From contig VZRZ01008266.1 of the NCBI GenBank assembly GCA_013398175.1, forward strand, positions 733,704 through 797,703: 64,000 nt of DNA, given 5' to 3'. Below, one piece after another: positions 24,901 through 39,000 of this stretch. Under the pieces are notes generated by a model. That model searched no databases and had not been told where the DNA came from. It saw only the letters and a list, made by a program, of their open reading frames with translations. The position numbers and the translations under genes are program-made. Position 1 is the stretch's first letter; each line of letters opens with the position of its first letter. Source of the DNA: Climacteris rufus (Eukaryota; Chordata; Aves; Passeriformes; Climacteridae).

Positions 24901-27900
24901 GGTATGTACCTGCTCTCACGGTGGGGCTGCTGGATTTCGCTTGTAACTCCAATAGAAAAACATGAAAATCAATAGTTTCGAAGAGATGTAAATCTTTCTT
25001 GTCAGGAGTTTCCCCTCAGCTGTGCCCAGGTCTCTGCCTGGTTCTAACCAAAACCTTTTATTCTCCTGCCTTAGTCCAGGGTGCAGACAGTGCATCTATC
25101 TAGAATCCAGAAATAAGGAGTACAGATATAACAGCTGCTGTTCCTTGCCCTGACTCACTGCAGTGACTGAACTCTGATTACAAAAATTGAAAAGAAAAAC
25201 AGAGGTTTTTTTTTTCTCTATCCCTCTGATTCCAGTAGGTATTTATCATGGGTTAGAGGATGGGGAATCAAGAATTAGTGTGTATTAACCAAGCTGAAGT
25301 TAGAAAGCCAGTTAGAAAGCTCAGGCTTGTCACCTGAGCTGATCCCAATTTTGCTGTAAATCAAAATAAACAAACATTATATAAATAAAACTGAAGACAG
25401 AGGATTTCCACTGCTTTATACTGGAGTGCCCAATGTCTCACTGGTATCACAGTGTGTTATCACTTCATGCCTGTGCAGAGAGATTAGAAAACACAAGAAT
25501 TTTGTTTCACCTCACAGAAACATAAATTGTCATTTCAGATGGAGGGTCAGCAGGCAATCAAGCCTGAAGGGGAGGCAGGGTGAGGCAGCACTGAGAGGAA
25601 CAGATGGCAGCAGGAAGGAGGAGAAAGCAGCTTGCTGCAGTCAGGGATGTTGCTCACTCTTGCTCCTCTGCTGTCCCTTTTTTACCATCTCACATGCTGC
25701 CTTCTGCTATCTTTATTATTTGTATCTGTCACTATGACTACCATTCTTTTCCCCCCAAATAATCTCTATATTATCTGGATATGAGAAAATCTACTTTTCT
25801 CCTAATGAGTTACCTGCGTGTGGATCACCCCTGGTTGGGATTCCAAAGTGCAATGTGCTGTTAGTTCTGACAAGAGAGAGCTTTCTGTGGTCACTGAAAA
25901 CGGCACAATTGCTTTAAATAAAGTATTATACGACTTAATTTTTATTCCTAAGTGTACTAACATGAATGTCTGTCAAGCTAGGACAATAATAATATCTGTA
26001 AACAATATTTTCTGTTTTGATTACATTCATAACTCTGAACCACCACTGATGGAATTGCCAAAGTAAACAGGTATTTTTGTAAAACTCTTCCTCCAAATTC
26101 ATATAGCCCTGATTTCTTCAGCTGCTGACATTTTATAAATGTCATAGTTTATGAGGAAATAATAAAACCCCAGATAACACCACACAACACCATGACCTTT
26201 AGCTGAGGGATTGCTCTAAGTTCTTAAGTAAGCTCAGTAAAGAAATTTGGAGGTGACAATTCAGGTTCTAGGAAGTAATTGAAGACTTCAAAGGTCACAG
26301 ATTTTCTGTCTGTGAGTCAGACCCAGAAATACTTTTTTTTTTTTTGACCTGATGCTTGGGATTTTATTTTGCAAATGACCTGCTTTAGCAAGAAATTATA
26401 AACAGCTTTAACTGAAAATTTGGAAATTTTCATTATTATTTGGAACTGAATTTGTTTACAGTGACCAGTCTGGTCAAACCTAAAGACATTCCCTCTATTA
26501 GTGTCTTTGCCTATGAAGCAGATTTTGTGAATGTTTCCACTACATTATTTCTGATAGATCTTCTTAACAGGTACACATTGGCATTTAATGCTCCATTCCC
26601 AAAACACAGTTAGAGAAAAATGGACTTTGCTGATATTTAGAAAAGATTATCGTAAATCTTTTGAAGACATTTGAGTTCTAACATAACTTCAGTAGGTATT
26701 TTGACATTTGAAGATGTTGTCATAACTTCTCTGTCATGAAATTTGGAGGAAGAATCCTCCACTACAAAGAATGTCTGTTGTTCTTCCTATGGGCCTATGC
26801 ATGTGCATCCCAGCAGAATTACACAGATTTTTATTCCCCAGACCTCAAGAACTGAGGAGAGTGTACCAGTTTAGTTTATACTGCCTGGAAAATGGAACTG
26901 GACACAGAATGGCAAGCAAGGACAGACATTAAACCACATCTCATTGCTCAAAGAGTTCCATCTGAAGCTGCATGAAATGTGAAGCTACAATAATGAGGAG
27001 CAGCAGAACTAAAAACCAGCTGAACAATTAATACTTAGCCAACAAATCACTAGGTGCAGAAAAATGAGAAAGAAAAATTAGCATATTTAAGTATGCAGCT
27101 ACTTGATAAAGTGTATTTATCCAGTCAATGCAGTTCAGACTTATAATAACTGCAGTGATAGTACCATGAAGGCAAGAATAGTCACTGTTTTTCTGTGTGC
27201 TGCATTTCAAATAAAAGCAGGAAGAATGAGACAGCTTCTGGGAAGTTGTGGGAACAGAATATTTTTTATAGGTAGCACAAGAGATATGAGACAACTTATT
27301 CCAAAATTAAGTACTACTAATCCTAAAAAAAGCAGAAAAGAAATCCAATGTAAATGAGATCTATTTGTTGCAACAACACATTTTATAGAGATTGGTGACA
27401 CTGGAAAAAGTGAATGACAGGTCACTGTTACAGGGCAGTTTTAATTGTTTGTTCAAATGGACTTCAAACCACAAGTTGTGCTTTAATACTCATGGGGAGA
27501 GAAAACAAATTGTATCTTTGGGGTAAAATAGGAAGTCTGAAATATACTCAGAAGTCATCCTGGACAATCACTTCAGCATGAGACATGAGCTCATATGAGA
27601 GTTGTGAGTTTCTGAATACACAGTTAAAAAGAGATGTTTTCTTGCCTGCATGCACAGATCCCTCATATTCCAGTGATGACTTCCAACAGATTAATTCCAC
27701 ACTTTCAGGAAAAAAGTGGCAATACAGACTATAGAACTAGAAAGTATTTCACACTTGCCTTAGTCTAAGGTTTAAATGACTCAACTCAGCTCCTAAAACA
27801 TCTTGATCATGATTCAAAAAATTCCAACAATTGACAAGTGGTGAAAAGAAGTTATTTGATCAAAGTCTGAAGTCAGCACTTTGTTTCAAAGTCTGCCATC

Positions 27901-29370
27901 TGTTCCGTTACAGTCATGCAAGGAACATAGCAGCTTCCTGCTGGAATGGTATGAACAGTGATACTCCTGACACACACGCTTATGAATACTGTTAAAATAT
28001 TAATAACTTTGTAATAGAAAAGGAAGCATTTGAGCAGTTTGACATTCATACTCCAATAAGCTATAAATGTTACTGGTGGTATGAGCACTGGGGGTCTCTG
28101 ACCTCTTGCAGTGGTGCTGTATTCAGGTAAGAACTCTGAAATCAGTTCTAAAAGAATTGTGAAAAAAGTTCAGAAGTATTTCTAGCACATGTAGAAACAT
28201 CTCAGAAGAAGCTTACTTGGTAACTCCCTGTAGAGATTTTAGTGTTTTGGTGAATTAACACATCCTGTAAATGTTGCAAAAAAATAGCAGTAGCCTCACT
28301 ATAACTGTCTCTGAATTACAGCAGTACCATTTTGTGACACCATTTATTACAAAATATCACAGAACCATCAAACTTGCCAGCTTCTTGTGTTACCTACAAT
28401 AATTTCCTGATGCCTGAATTGTAGGAAGAAGTTTCCATAAAATTCCTAACTATGTTAAAAATTCATCTTCTGAGTCCTTCTCCATTCACATTTTATGAGC
28501 GTCAATTTGTTGCAGCTCACACTTTCAAAATTTTAAATCTTATTCCCTTTTTTTTTTTTTTTGGTCAGAAGTCCCAGTTTGTGCATTGAAGGCTTTGCAT
28601 GTCATTTGCATGTCATTGCATGTCAGGAAGATGATGCTTCACTACATCTCAGTCCTCCACTATCTACATATATAATGTATGATAGAATAAAAGATTCATC
28701 AGAAATAGCTAAAAGTCAGAGTAGATGAAATCATAGATTTGCGTGTTGATAATGGGAACTTTTGCACTCACACATAGAATAATTTTAGGGAAAAGCCTAT
28801 TTTATATCCAGATATAACTATCCCTTCCTTAAATCTTGAAAAAGAAATCTGCTATTCCAGTTACCTACTTTTAGATGTAAAATCCACACAAATTTATTAT
28901 CATGACTGTACAACAAACAATTTTACTACTGATAAATAATACAGGCTTTGTCGATGTAAAAAAATGCATTTTTTAAAACTTGACATGCAATGATTATGAA
29001 AGACAGCATGAGATTTATCTCTACAGATTTTGCAGTGTGACTCATTCATAATAACCTTTAATACTCCTCAACAAAAATCTGTTAAAAATTAATCTGTCAT
29101 AGAAAAGAGTATTTTAAATACACTTGGCACATCTAACACCAATTTATAAATTCTTTTTTTTCTAGAGGCAAATTTGCATTCGTATCACACATCTTAAGAA
29201 CAATAAATGTGACGTGACCACTCAGACACTGCTGACGTCAAGATCGTGTAACGATTGTGACTGAATACAATAACTACTGGGTTTTGGAAAGAAGTAAGAC
29301 ATCACATTTCCTATGGAGAGCAGAATGTGGAAAGCATTAATTAGAAGTTATTAGGAACCTAATCTAAGGG
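24901..29370. other. Non-coding AT-rich interval
   Basis: No gene supported. T runs occur at 26333-26345 (13 bases) and 28548-28562 (15 bases), and an 11-base tandem repeat lies at 28594-28625. Open frames here are at most about 103 codons (25426-25737) and lack motifs. Confidence 0.4.
28594..28625. repeat. 11-base tandem repeat, about three copies, octamer-like
   Basis: tttgcatgtca occurs at 28594-28604 and 28605-28615, and ttgcatgtca at 28616-28625. The junction makes ATTTGCAT at 28604-28611, the octamer recognised by POU-domain factors. A T15 run precedes it by about 30 bases. Confidence 0.75.
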
Positions 29371-29379
29371 TCATTTAGG

Positions 29380-29615
29380 AAAGGTCAGGTGAAACTTTCA
29401 AAGAGGAAAGAGAAAGAATATGAATGCCTCTCTCCTTCCCTCTTCCATCATTAAGCACTCATTAGGAGACATGATTAAACAAAGTGTTTGAAATCCTGCA
29501 ACCAGGAGTTCACTTTGTCTGTGCAGCAGCTGGTGAAAGATTGTTGTGCAGTAGATTGAGCCATCTAATGAGATAGTCTGATAAAGATTTCATGCACTAG
29601 GAATTGTGTTCTTCA
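29380..29615. promoter_or_regulatory. Candidate regulatory or conserved non-coding element
   Basis: Unique non-coding stretch dense in TAAT/ATTA, CAGCTG-like (gcagcagctgg) and gataaagatttc-type words, with no open frame and no repeat similarity. This resembles developmental enhancer sequence by eye; there is no alignment evidence. Confidence 0.18.
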
Positions 29616-32600
29616 AAAATCCCTAGAGATTGAATTTTCCTCTGTGTGTGGATTTTTTTTTTAAGAGAGAAAGTGATGAATTCCTACACAAACCCATTCA
29701 TTCCTAAAAGAAATCAGCCTTGTAAGGTGCAGGGATGAGGGAAGTGAAACTCTCTTTTTAAGATTCACTAGTAAGAGAACCTGTTCAAGGTATTTAATTA
29801 TTGTTTTCTCAAGAATGAGGGGGAAAACATACCTTGTTCTCATTCTTGAGGAAATCTTGCAAAAATTTACTGCAGCAGCAAAGCAAAGCTCTGAAGCAGG
29901 ATCACGGAAGTCTGAATTTCTCTGATGAGCTTTTGGGAGGTCTTAAAGTGGGCAGATGGAGGTCTGATAACACAGTTCCTCTTAGGGCTTCTGATTCTGT
30001 TTCAGGAGGCTGTGGATGTAAGTGGAAATCTCTGCTTATCTCCTCACTGAGCCATTAAATCCTTCCCTTGTTCACTGATCATCTTTGAGGGTGACTCCAA
30101 GAGTTACTGTGGTCTGTAAGAGTTAATGGGTTTGATTCTCCAGTGCATTGGAGGTTTGGGCTTCTTTTATCACAAACAAGGCTGCTATAACCATTGTTTG
30201 GAATATCCCCTGGAGGCAACTCAGTGACTCTTTTGGCTGCAGTAACTTCCAGTTGTGGCTGTAAGAATCAAGGAAGAAAAGATGCACTTTGGACTTCTTC
30301 CTCAAGAAATTCTTTAAAAAAAGGATTTCTTCTATGGCCTGCTACAGGACTATAAAGTAGACTTCAGTCTGCTTGGCTGATGGTGATGCCTGGTTCCCAT
30401 TTTTCAAGCCTGTGGAAAAGTGATCACCCCATAAACTGCACATTCTTTATGGCCTCCTCAGAGCTTGTGGTGCCTTTCCTCTCCAAATCTGCTCTGTCCT
30501 TGCACCTAACCAGAAATTTAAATCAGCTCCTCCAATGTCATGGTGTAGATGTAGTTAAGTTAGTTTTCTTGGGAGTTACTAATTCCTGCATAAGAGATGT
30601 AAATATTTAGAAGGAAAGAGTAATCCTAAGAAGGGAAATGTGTGCTGCTGTCCTGTCCAGCTACCAGGTGCAAAGGAATGTTTTTAATCAAGCTATTTTT
30701 ATTTTCTATTTTATTTCCCATTTTTGTTATGGTAAACAAGCCAAAACAGTTCAGATTGGTTTCCACTTGGTGACACGTACTCGTTCAGGTGTAAAATTGA
30801 AAGAAACTAAAAAAAACCCAACCACTTAAATTCTGTGCTCAAATTAAAACTTTTTTGTAACAATCTAAGCTTTTCAAATAACTTCCCCATTATAAAAATA
30901 TCATCAATAACTCTGAGATTAAAAGCCTTATTTTTTAAAAATTAAATTTAAAGTTTGAAAGCACAGAAAAAGGGTTTTTTTTTCATTTTCCCCCATTTTC
31001 CTCCAACGAGGATAAAAATACTTGTGAGTTCAGTCCTATAAACTCATCAGTACAAATCTATGGAAAAAAGGTATTTAAGGAGCAGACATGCTCCTGGTGC
31101 ATAATGTCATTCTCAGCTTACTCATAAATTTATGAAGAAAAGAGCTTTCACTGTCTCAGGCAACAGGCCACTTCAGTACACATCATTTTGTTTGAAACAG
31201 TGAGATTACTCAGTCGCAAATGCACCCCTGAAACAGCCACTTCTGCTAAACATTTGCAACAATTATTTTTTGAATGACATTCAGACATAAACCAAAAAAT
31301 ATAAAAGTTCCAAGTCAACACAAAGATTTTTTAAAAGTCTCAGCCTTTGGTTAAGAGTTTTCAAAAGCTGGCAGTAGAAAGGTTTGTTTTTTTTTTTCTG
31401 TACAAGTACCTCTGTCAGAATTACCGTAAGGGGTGCATCCCATCTTCCTCTCCAAATGCTATTCATATTTCTAGATTTTTCCTCAGGTCTAATTTTAAAA
31501 CGTAGAGCTCTTTGCAGAACAAGAATTCCACTTGACTAAGATTTTTAGATTTTGAAATACAGTTTTGCTCTGATTCTAAACAAAAACATTATAAACTCCA
31601 TAACGGAAATATATTCATCTGATTGGAATTTGTTTTGCTCCAAGCACATGATTTTTTTGCTTTATATCTGGCATTATAAAACAAAATATATTATATATAC
31701 TATTACATAACATATATATAATATATAGGAAATACATAAGATTGGTATTAAAACACAAAAAAACCTCCCAAACCCACAATGTGTTCTAAAACAAGATATA
31801 CTGTTTGTAACATATTTTAACCTGAAGTTTCCAGGACTTTTTCCTATTTTTAGGTGTTTGTTTTTACTCAAAACACAGTTCTATGAATAAACCCGTGTTT
31901 TAAATCCAGGATTTTGATTTGAGCCTCCCAGAAATAGCTGTGTTGTTTTTCTTACCTTTCAATGAGAATCTCTTGCCTTTGTGGGGCTGGTGCAGTGAAG
32001 AGAATTGTCCAGTTTAAGTTGTGCTGTACAGACACAGCCACACCAGCAGTGAAGTTGTTACTTGCCAGATTTCCAGATGATTTCTGGATGATTTCCAGAC
32101 TTCCTATGAAAAACCTGGGTGTACCCTTAAAAAACATCCCATGATCTCTTGGCTAAACTCTGGCTGAATTCAGGTGACCTGCAAGAATTCCCAGATATGG
32201 GATCTCTACAGAGGCTTTCACTTGGAACAAGTTATAGGACCAACCTGACAAGCCTGATGTGAACAAAGTTACTCTTGTTTCAAATGATTCTTAGATATTT
32301 TGGATATAACACTGTGTGAATTTCAAAGCAGATGAAGTGCTACAAGAAAAATATTGGTCTATTCCACACGCTACAATGCTGTTATTACATTGATTTTTTT
32401 TTCCCTGTTCCCTTTGCTCTGAAAATCACTTAAATTCCTTCATGTTTCAAACATCACACTCCATGCTCTGTGACAAGTTCTCCCTGCACAACGTTCTTTG
32501 TTTGACTTAATATAAAAGTATAACCAGCAGAAAGATATTGATGGGGCAATGGCCTTTCAATAAGATATCTTAATGCATTGAAAGAGTTTTTAATGGTTTA

Positions 32601-34135
32601 TTTAGTGGAACTTATCAATATTTATGTATCAAGTAGATATTCTAAAAATATCTACACTTATCCTTTCAAAAACCATCTTGGATTCTTTGACTATTATTCT
32701 GGGAGCATCAGGCACTGGTGGACATACACTTATATTTATTGTGATCCATCACCACTGCATCCAAGTGTGCTACACTTTTTATTTATTTATAAATCTTGTG
32801 CAAACTCAGTAAGTCCACAATAAAGGACTGTATGAAGTAGAGCTTGGTTCTGAACAAAAGCACCAGCTCAAGCCCTTATCCAACAATAGAGGGAAATAAA
32901 ATGCCTCTTGTGTGAACTAACATACTCATCTGTTTGCCTTAGAATTATACATGAGAAGGAAATTATGAAAAGTAACAAATTTGGAGTAAAACAACAATAA
33001 AACTTTTTTTTTCAAATGATGATCAAGCATCCTCCTTCTTCCAGGAACTGTTCCTTTACAGTCTGCAACCTGCACATGGGAATATTCCAAAGATCACAGT
33101 TCTCTCAGTACCATACACCAAACCTTACACATTGCAGCAGTAATCTGAGTGTCCTCCTTCAGATCTATCTATAGCTGGCCATGCATGGTTTACTAACAGA
33201 AAATCCAGCTAATTTTTTTCTTTTCTTTGTTTTTCCTTAAGCCACTAGAAGTTTGCTAGTATCAGTTGTTTTGCCTCTCAGGGCAAAACCTTTACACCAA
33301 GAGAGGATAAAACCCACCACTGAAGCATTAAATACTTGGAAGTTCTACCATAAATCAGGAAAAACTTTCCTTCCTTCCTTCACTACCCTTCACATAAAGA
33401 TTTATAATGGGCCACTAAAGGGAGTCTGAATAGACAGTCCATAAAGGTACAGCTACCTACAGTTGCTTTTTAATGTTTACCTCTTTACCCACAACAACCT
33501 AGAGATAGAGAATGCTATGTTACAGTTACCTGACAGAAAGATGAGCATTTTAGTCCCAGGGTCACATCCTCTATTTTCACCGTCCTTCCAAGAAAATTTT
33601 TTTTTCATTAAAATCACTATTTCTACCTAGTGCACTTCCATCTGTCCATATAATTTTCTTTACATGCCTGCCTAGCCCTTCTCCAGAAATACAAGCTGCT
33701 CTTTCATTTGGCTGCTCTATTGCACTTTGGGAGTGTTCTCTATTCTGCCTGAAATACCCTGAATTTTTGCAATGTATTCTGTTATGCCATGAAGATGAGC
33801 CTTGGAACCATAATACTGTTCCAAAGTGAATAATTAGGACCCTTTGGAAAAGGTCTCTGTGTCTCTCACAGAACAGCAGCCAATTGCTGGGTTGAAGATG
33901 TAATCAGTACTAGGACTGATTTGTTCCACAAGATGTCACAATGTGACAAATTCTGTCAAAGTGAAGATAATTTTCAGTTATCAAAGTAACACCTGTAAAT
34001 TAGTCACTCCAAAAAGAATGTCTCATCAGTTACACCCTTGGAGTTAGAAGTAAATTCAGAATGTTTTTAGAAAGGTCCAGTTTTAGAAAGGTCCCACTAC
34101 ACGGGAGGAGAATTTCCCTCTATTTCAGAAGGATA
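29616..34135. other. Non-coding AT-rich interval
   Basis: No gene supported. It includes the AT-dinucleotide tract at 31685-31728 and ordinary A/T runs (30960-30990, 31385-31400). Short open frames such as 32578-32823 carry no motif. Confidence 0.4.
31685..31728. repeat. AT-dinucleotide-rich low-complexity tract
   Basis: About 44 bases dominated by interrupted ATAT words (atatattatatatac ... catatatataatatatag). It is a decayed (TA)n microsatellite. Confidence 0.75.
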
Positions 34136-34139
34136 ATGA

Positions 34140-34490
34140 GTGCACTCCATGGCCACTCACCCTAATTATGAGAGGCACTTGTTGTAAAAACGCCAAGAAT
34201 CTTATTTCCCCAGAGAAAACAAGGCAAGTGTTTATCATCTTCAGGAATCCTGTCATTAATGTTTTTATCTACAGAGTTTAGGCTGCTTTCTTTTATTATA
34301 CATAAACCAACATACCACAGGTTTGACAATGCTTGTATTGAGCAGACAGACATACATCATCTTTTAGACAGATTAATGAGAGTTTTTATGAAGGAAAGAG
34401 CTCATTTAGAAATTATGTCTGGGGCCGTATTGCAAAGTCTTGTCTGCACGACTACATTAAAGGTGATAAAATATTTAGAAGTACTTTAAT
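34140..34490. promoter_or_regulatory. Candidate regulatory or conserved non-coding element
   Basis: Unique sequence with a balanced, word-rich texture (ccctaattatgag, gtcattaatg, agattaatgag, ttgtctgcacgac), no repeat similarity and no convincing open frame. Suggestive only; cross-species conservation is not demonstrated. Confidence 0.2.
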
Positions 34491-35635
34491 GAATCTGTTC
34501 TTATCTCTAAAAGTAAAAGAAAGGGGGGCAATTCATGCAGTTAGTGCTTAATGGAAAAGGTTTATGTGCTGATGTGTACTGTTTTGTTAACCTTCTTCTA
34601 GTTAATTCATTATCTATTACTCACAAGATACAGTAAGAGATTTTTCTACTGTAAGCCAGGCCCAATAATTAACAGAGTAAGCTGCCCTGGGTTGATATTA
34701 CCACCAATATAAGTCATGCTTCTCTGTGTCACCTACAATACACTCAAGATCTTAGAAGTGCAGTGATTTGTCAATCCTTTCCTTTACAGAAAAAAAAAAA
34801 AATAAAGTGGGAAAAACGCAGATAAAGTAGAGCAAACACTGTGCAAAAACTGCAGATAAAATAGAGGGCACATTGAATTAAGTAACAGAGCTTTTTCATT
34901 AGCTGTGGTAAAAACATGAGACTTTTTTGCATTAGCTTCAGTGGCAGTGTTTGTATTCTAAAGCAGATTTTACTGGCACACCTTCAGCCAAATTCACCTA
35001 CATTTTAACCGAGAAAGCCTGGCAAAAAGCAAATCCTTTTCCTCTCCTTTGACTTGTTTGCTTCCAACAATGTCTTTTCTGGTGATAAAGTAATACTTTT
35101 TAAAATTTACACTATATTTATTCCCTATTTTTATTCATTTTCACCAGTGAAGCATGGCACACTAGATTTCTATCCAAATATTGCTGGATTCTCTTCTGTG
35201 AAGAGAACTGCTCACCTCTTTTCTATGTGACAGAAATGTCTTAATGGTAATGAAAAACATATTTTTCCACATTAGAGAGAAGCATGCTGTATCATTAAAG
35301 CAAGGGACTGAGAGTTAAATGATCAGGGTCATTGAGCAGCTGTGGGCAAATCATTTAGAACAGCCTTCCCCAACTCATTAAATCAGACAGCCAATTTAGA
35401 TTTCACATATGCAACATGCATGAAAATCAGGTCAGTCATCTGAAGTGCCCATATCCCAGCTTATCAGACATGCTTTATGAGATAAGTGTTAATCCCTGTG
35501 ACAGTTTTTCTCCCTATCTAAGATTAAAAATGCTTCATTTTTTCACAAAAGTATATAACATGGGTTAACTAATTTATTTAATGTATGACTATTACTAAGT
35601 AATTAAACCTCTTAAAGATCCACAGATGAAAACTG
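34491..35635. other. Non-coding interval
   Basis: No gene, RNA or repeat family recognised. An A13 run at about 34789-34801 is the only simple repeat. Confidence 0.4.
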
Positions 35636-35639
35636 CCAA

Positions 35640-36075
35640 TGAAACCCTCTTGTCGAGAAGCTGGTGCTAAGAAATGTGCAGTTGATGAAAGCAATAGCAA
35701 ATAGTTCTAATCAGGTCACAACAAACATCCCTCACTTCTCATTGGGTATAATAATCCACTTGGATTGGAAAAATAATGGTAACATTTTTTTCTTTCATGA
35801 TTATAAGCAAAGAGGGTGAAAAAATGCTGCTCATCCTGTTGCTGCACATTCTGACACCAAATGGCTAGCAATTGCACTTCTGTGTGAAAGAAGTCATTAA
35901 AGGTTTAGAAAGATTAGAGAAGGAACTGATTTAGAGTGTAACATTATCCTCTGACCTACTACGTATAACGAGTAGCATGTTCCGAGATTAGAGAGCATGT
36001 CCAGGCAGGATGGGGAAAGGTTATTTCTGAATGATGCAGCATTATTAATTGCTGAATATTCAAGGCAGATTCCAA
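35640..36075. promoter_or_regulatory. Candidate regulatory or conserved non-coding element
   Basis: Non-repetitive, non-coding sequence with isolated CpG-containing words that usually decay in neutral DNA (cttgtcgagaagc, ctacgtataacgagtagc, gttccgagatt), together with ATTAAT words. Retention of CpGs in otherwise AT-rich DNA is a weak hint of constraint. An alignment is needed to decide. Confidence 0.22.
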
Positions 36076-39000
36076 CAAAAAGACACTTCCTGTATCTTTT
36101 ATACTCTGTCTCCCACTTCCTGAAAATGTGAAGTTATATAGAAAAATCCCTATTTTCTACCACCCTGTTGAAGAGTTATGGAACTTTATCTTTTTAGTGA
36201 CTTTGAAAAAAAAATAGCTAAAACTAGCTGCTGTGATAAAAAGTCTGGGTTTTGCAAGTTTAAAATTCAAAGTTGAATACTCTAGGTCCCCCTCTTACTT
36301 GCAGTACTCCTCATGTAGCAAGCAGAGTCCTCATCTATGCCCTAAAGATCAACCCAGACTCAAGCAGGTTGGGCTCATGAGTTACCAAAGTAATCATGTC
36401 TAATTATTTTACAAGTGCCTACAAAACTGAAAAATATCCAGGATAAATCATATCAAAGATGATGATAAGCTTGACCAGAACTTTAAAACTACATCTCTTA
36501 CTGGAAAGCCTTTGATGCACAGGCCCAGTTCACTTATATTCACATCAGTGAACTGATGCCCCCAGTTCACTTATTTTTCCCCTCCAGTTGAACTGGCTTT
36601 GCTGAACCAAGACAACAGAAAAGCCATTCCTCACTCTTACTATCAAATAAGAATGTGAAAAATGTCAGTCTTGGAAAACAAATGCAAAAGTTGCAGCAGC
36701 TACTTTTTAGCTTAGAAATACTTTTTGAATACTAACCAGTGCCTAATATCACAAGACATTGAAAGCTACCTCCCCTCCCTATTTCCTACTATACCAGATA
36801 CTTGCAAAAGCAGCACTTCAGAAATCAAACCTTTTTGTAAACTCTTTCTTTTCACTTTGAAGAAAACCCTAAAACTTCCTTTCTGTCAAAGCAACTCATT
36901 AACATAAAAAGATTCTTCACAGCTAAAAGCTGTGTGATATATTTAGCACATCATGAGGGCACAGTGTTAATTGTTTCTAGCAGTGGAGATGATTTTGCTG
37001 TTTGCTTTCCTGATCACCACTTCCACAGAAAATTCACAATGACTATTGCATTATGTAAAACTGTGTTCAATAAAGCCAATTTGTACTTTTTTCCTCATGT
37101 ACATTTGATTTAGTTAATGTGACATCTGTACAATATCACTTCACTGGTTATGTTTCCATGTAATTAATTCAGCTATCATATATAATTAGAGACTATAGAA
37201 GTGAAAAAATATTATTCTTCCTGGTCAAGGTAGGTCAACTGTGTCCTGGCTGAGCCAGCTTAAGTCTTCTGAGGTGCAAATAATATTTGAGGATCCTTTC
37301 TTGAGAAGTGTTATCAACTATAAAGATTTCCCCTCCACCTCCCCCAGGATCATGCAGCATTTAGTTACAACTTCTGTAATTTACTATATAATATAATGTA
37401 GTATTAGAAACCAACAAAGAGACAGTAGAGGCAAAATATGCCAGTGTTTCCTGATCCTTTAGCTCACACTATGGATTGGATTGTCTGATAATTAACTGTG
37501 TGATTTTGTTTTAAAAGACAGTTGAATGGAAACAGTACTTTGGAGAAATCAGACGTCTAACTCATCGGAAAAAACGTAGTTGAGAAGGAAACAGCCACCA
37601 TAAAGCAGCCACTCACATCTGCAAGGAAAAGGCATCTCTAAGACTTCAGTATCAAAACAGACAAGAGCTTAAGAACCTGCCATCCTGCTCAAATCACAAG
37701 TAAGAGATTGAAGCACTTTTGTACATTAGAACAGTGATAGCTTTTGAAAATGAACATAGAAGTGCGTAACCCAGAGAAGTGCCTATTAGCCTTGGGAAGC
37801 AGAAAGAGGATAAATTACAATATGACTACTATTTAGTGATATAATTTGGTACATAGTATTATCTAAACTAGATTTAGATTTTCTTTCTTCCTATAAACTG
37901 AGGGTGGGGTGAATGGCTTGCCATGCTGCATGGTTCACCCCCAGAAGCACTGGAAAACATATTAACGAATAGGTGGGCTATTGTCAGATACAATGTAAAC
38001 AGATATAAAACACATTGAAAGAATCCTGTCAATAGCTTATGATCTGAGCTTCCAAGGTTTGAACCCCCTTTTTTTACAGTCAGAAGCTTTTTGGCCTGAT
38101 CTTTGCATTATAAATATTCCGAAGTATAAAGAAGCAATGGTTTTGGTACTGCTTGGAATACGCCGAGCTCATGGTTTGCACAAGATAAGCCACCGTCATA
38201 AAAAAAACCCTTACAAATTTCAAACAAAATCAAGTGAGGAGATAGACTGAAAGCCCAGGAAGGCAAGGTCACACATGCAGCATCAGCACACCGTGGTCGA
38301 GATGACCACCTCCTCCACTCAGCAAGATGTGTTTACGAGATAGAGCTGCCTTTCATGATAAGCACTATATCTTCTAACCTAAGCAGAGGGGTGCACCCCC
38401 CTCTACCCAGCACTAGGTGCCTCTTCCAGTGAGTGAGAAAAAACCCAAACACCACTATTTCAAGTGGGAGAGAGTTTAAAAGAGTCATTTGCTTAAATTC
38501 ATAAACAGTTTTGTACACTGTATTTAAGAATCCAATGGTTCAGTTGAATTTCATTATTTTTACTCTTTTTTTTTTTCTTAGTTTCAACTTGCAGCAACTG
38601 CTTTCATTTCTTAGTTAAGATTCAGAAGTAGAAAGTTTTCTTATTTGTGGCAGAAGGTCATGATGTGAGAACATAATGGGGCATTAGTGAAGAAGTGGAA
38701 ATCCTGGGATTTTCAACCACTTGAATGGACACCTGTCAGCTCAAATACAGAATCAGTTAAAACCAACAGCTGGAAGTATAATTCAAAACATAACTTCAGT
38801 GAAGGAGGTCACTGCTCTGAACAGCTATTCTCCAGAGCTCTGGTTAACTAGTGGCATGCAAAACTCCTGAAGGAAAACCAGGACAGCTGTGAAATAATTC
38901 TACCTGTGATAAACTTCTAGAACAGAAACAACTCATTCAGCAATGCAGAGTGACAGATTGGATCCCTGAACTACAGAGCTTGGGCTCTGCTCTGCTCTTC

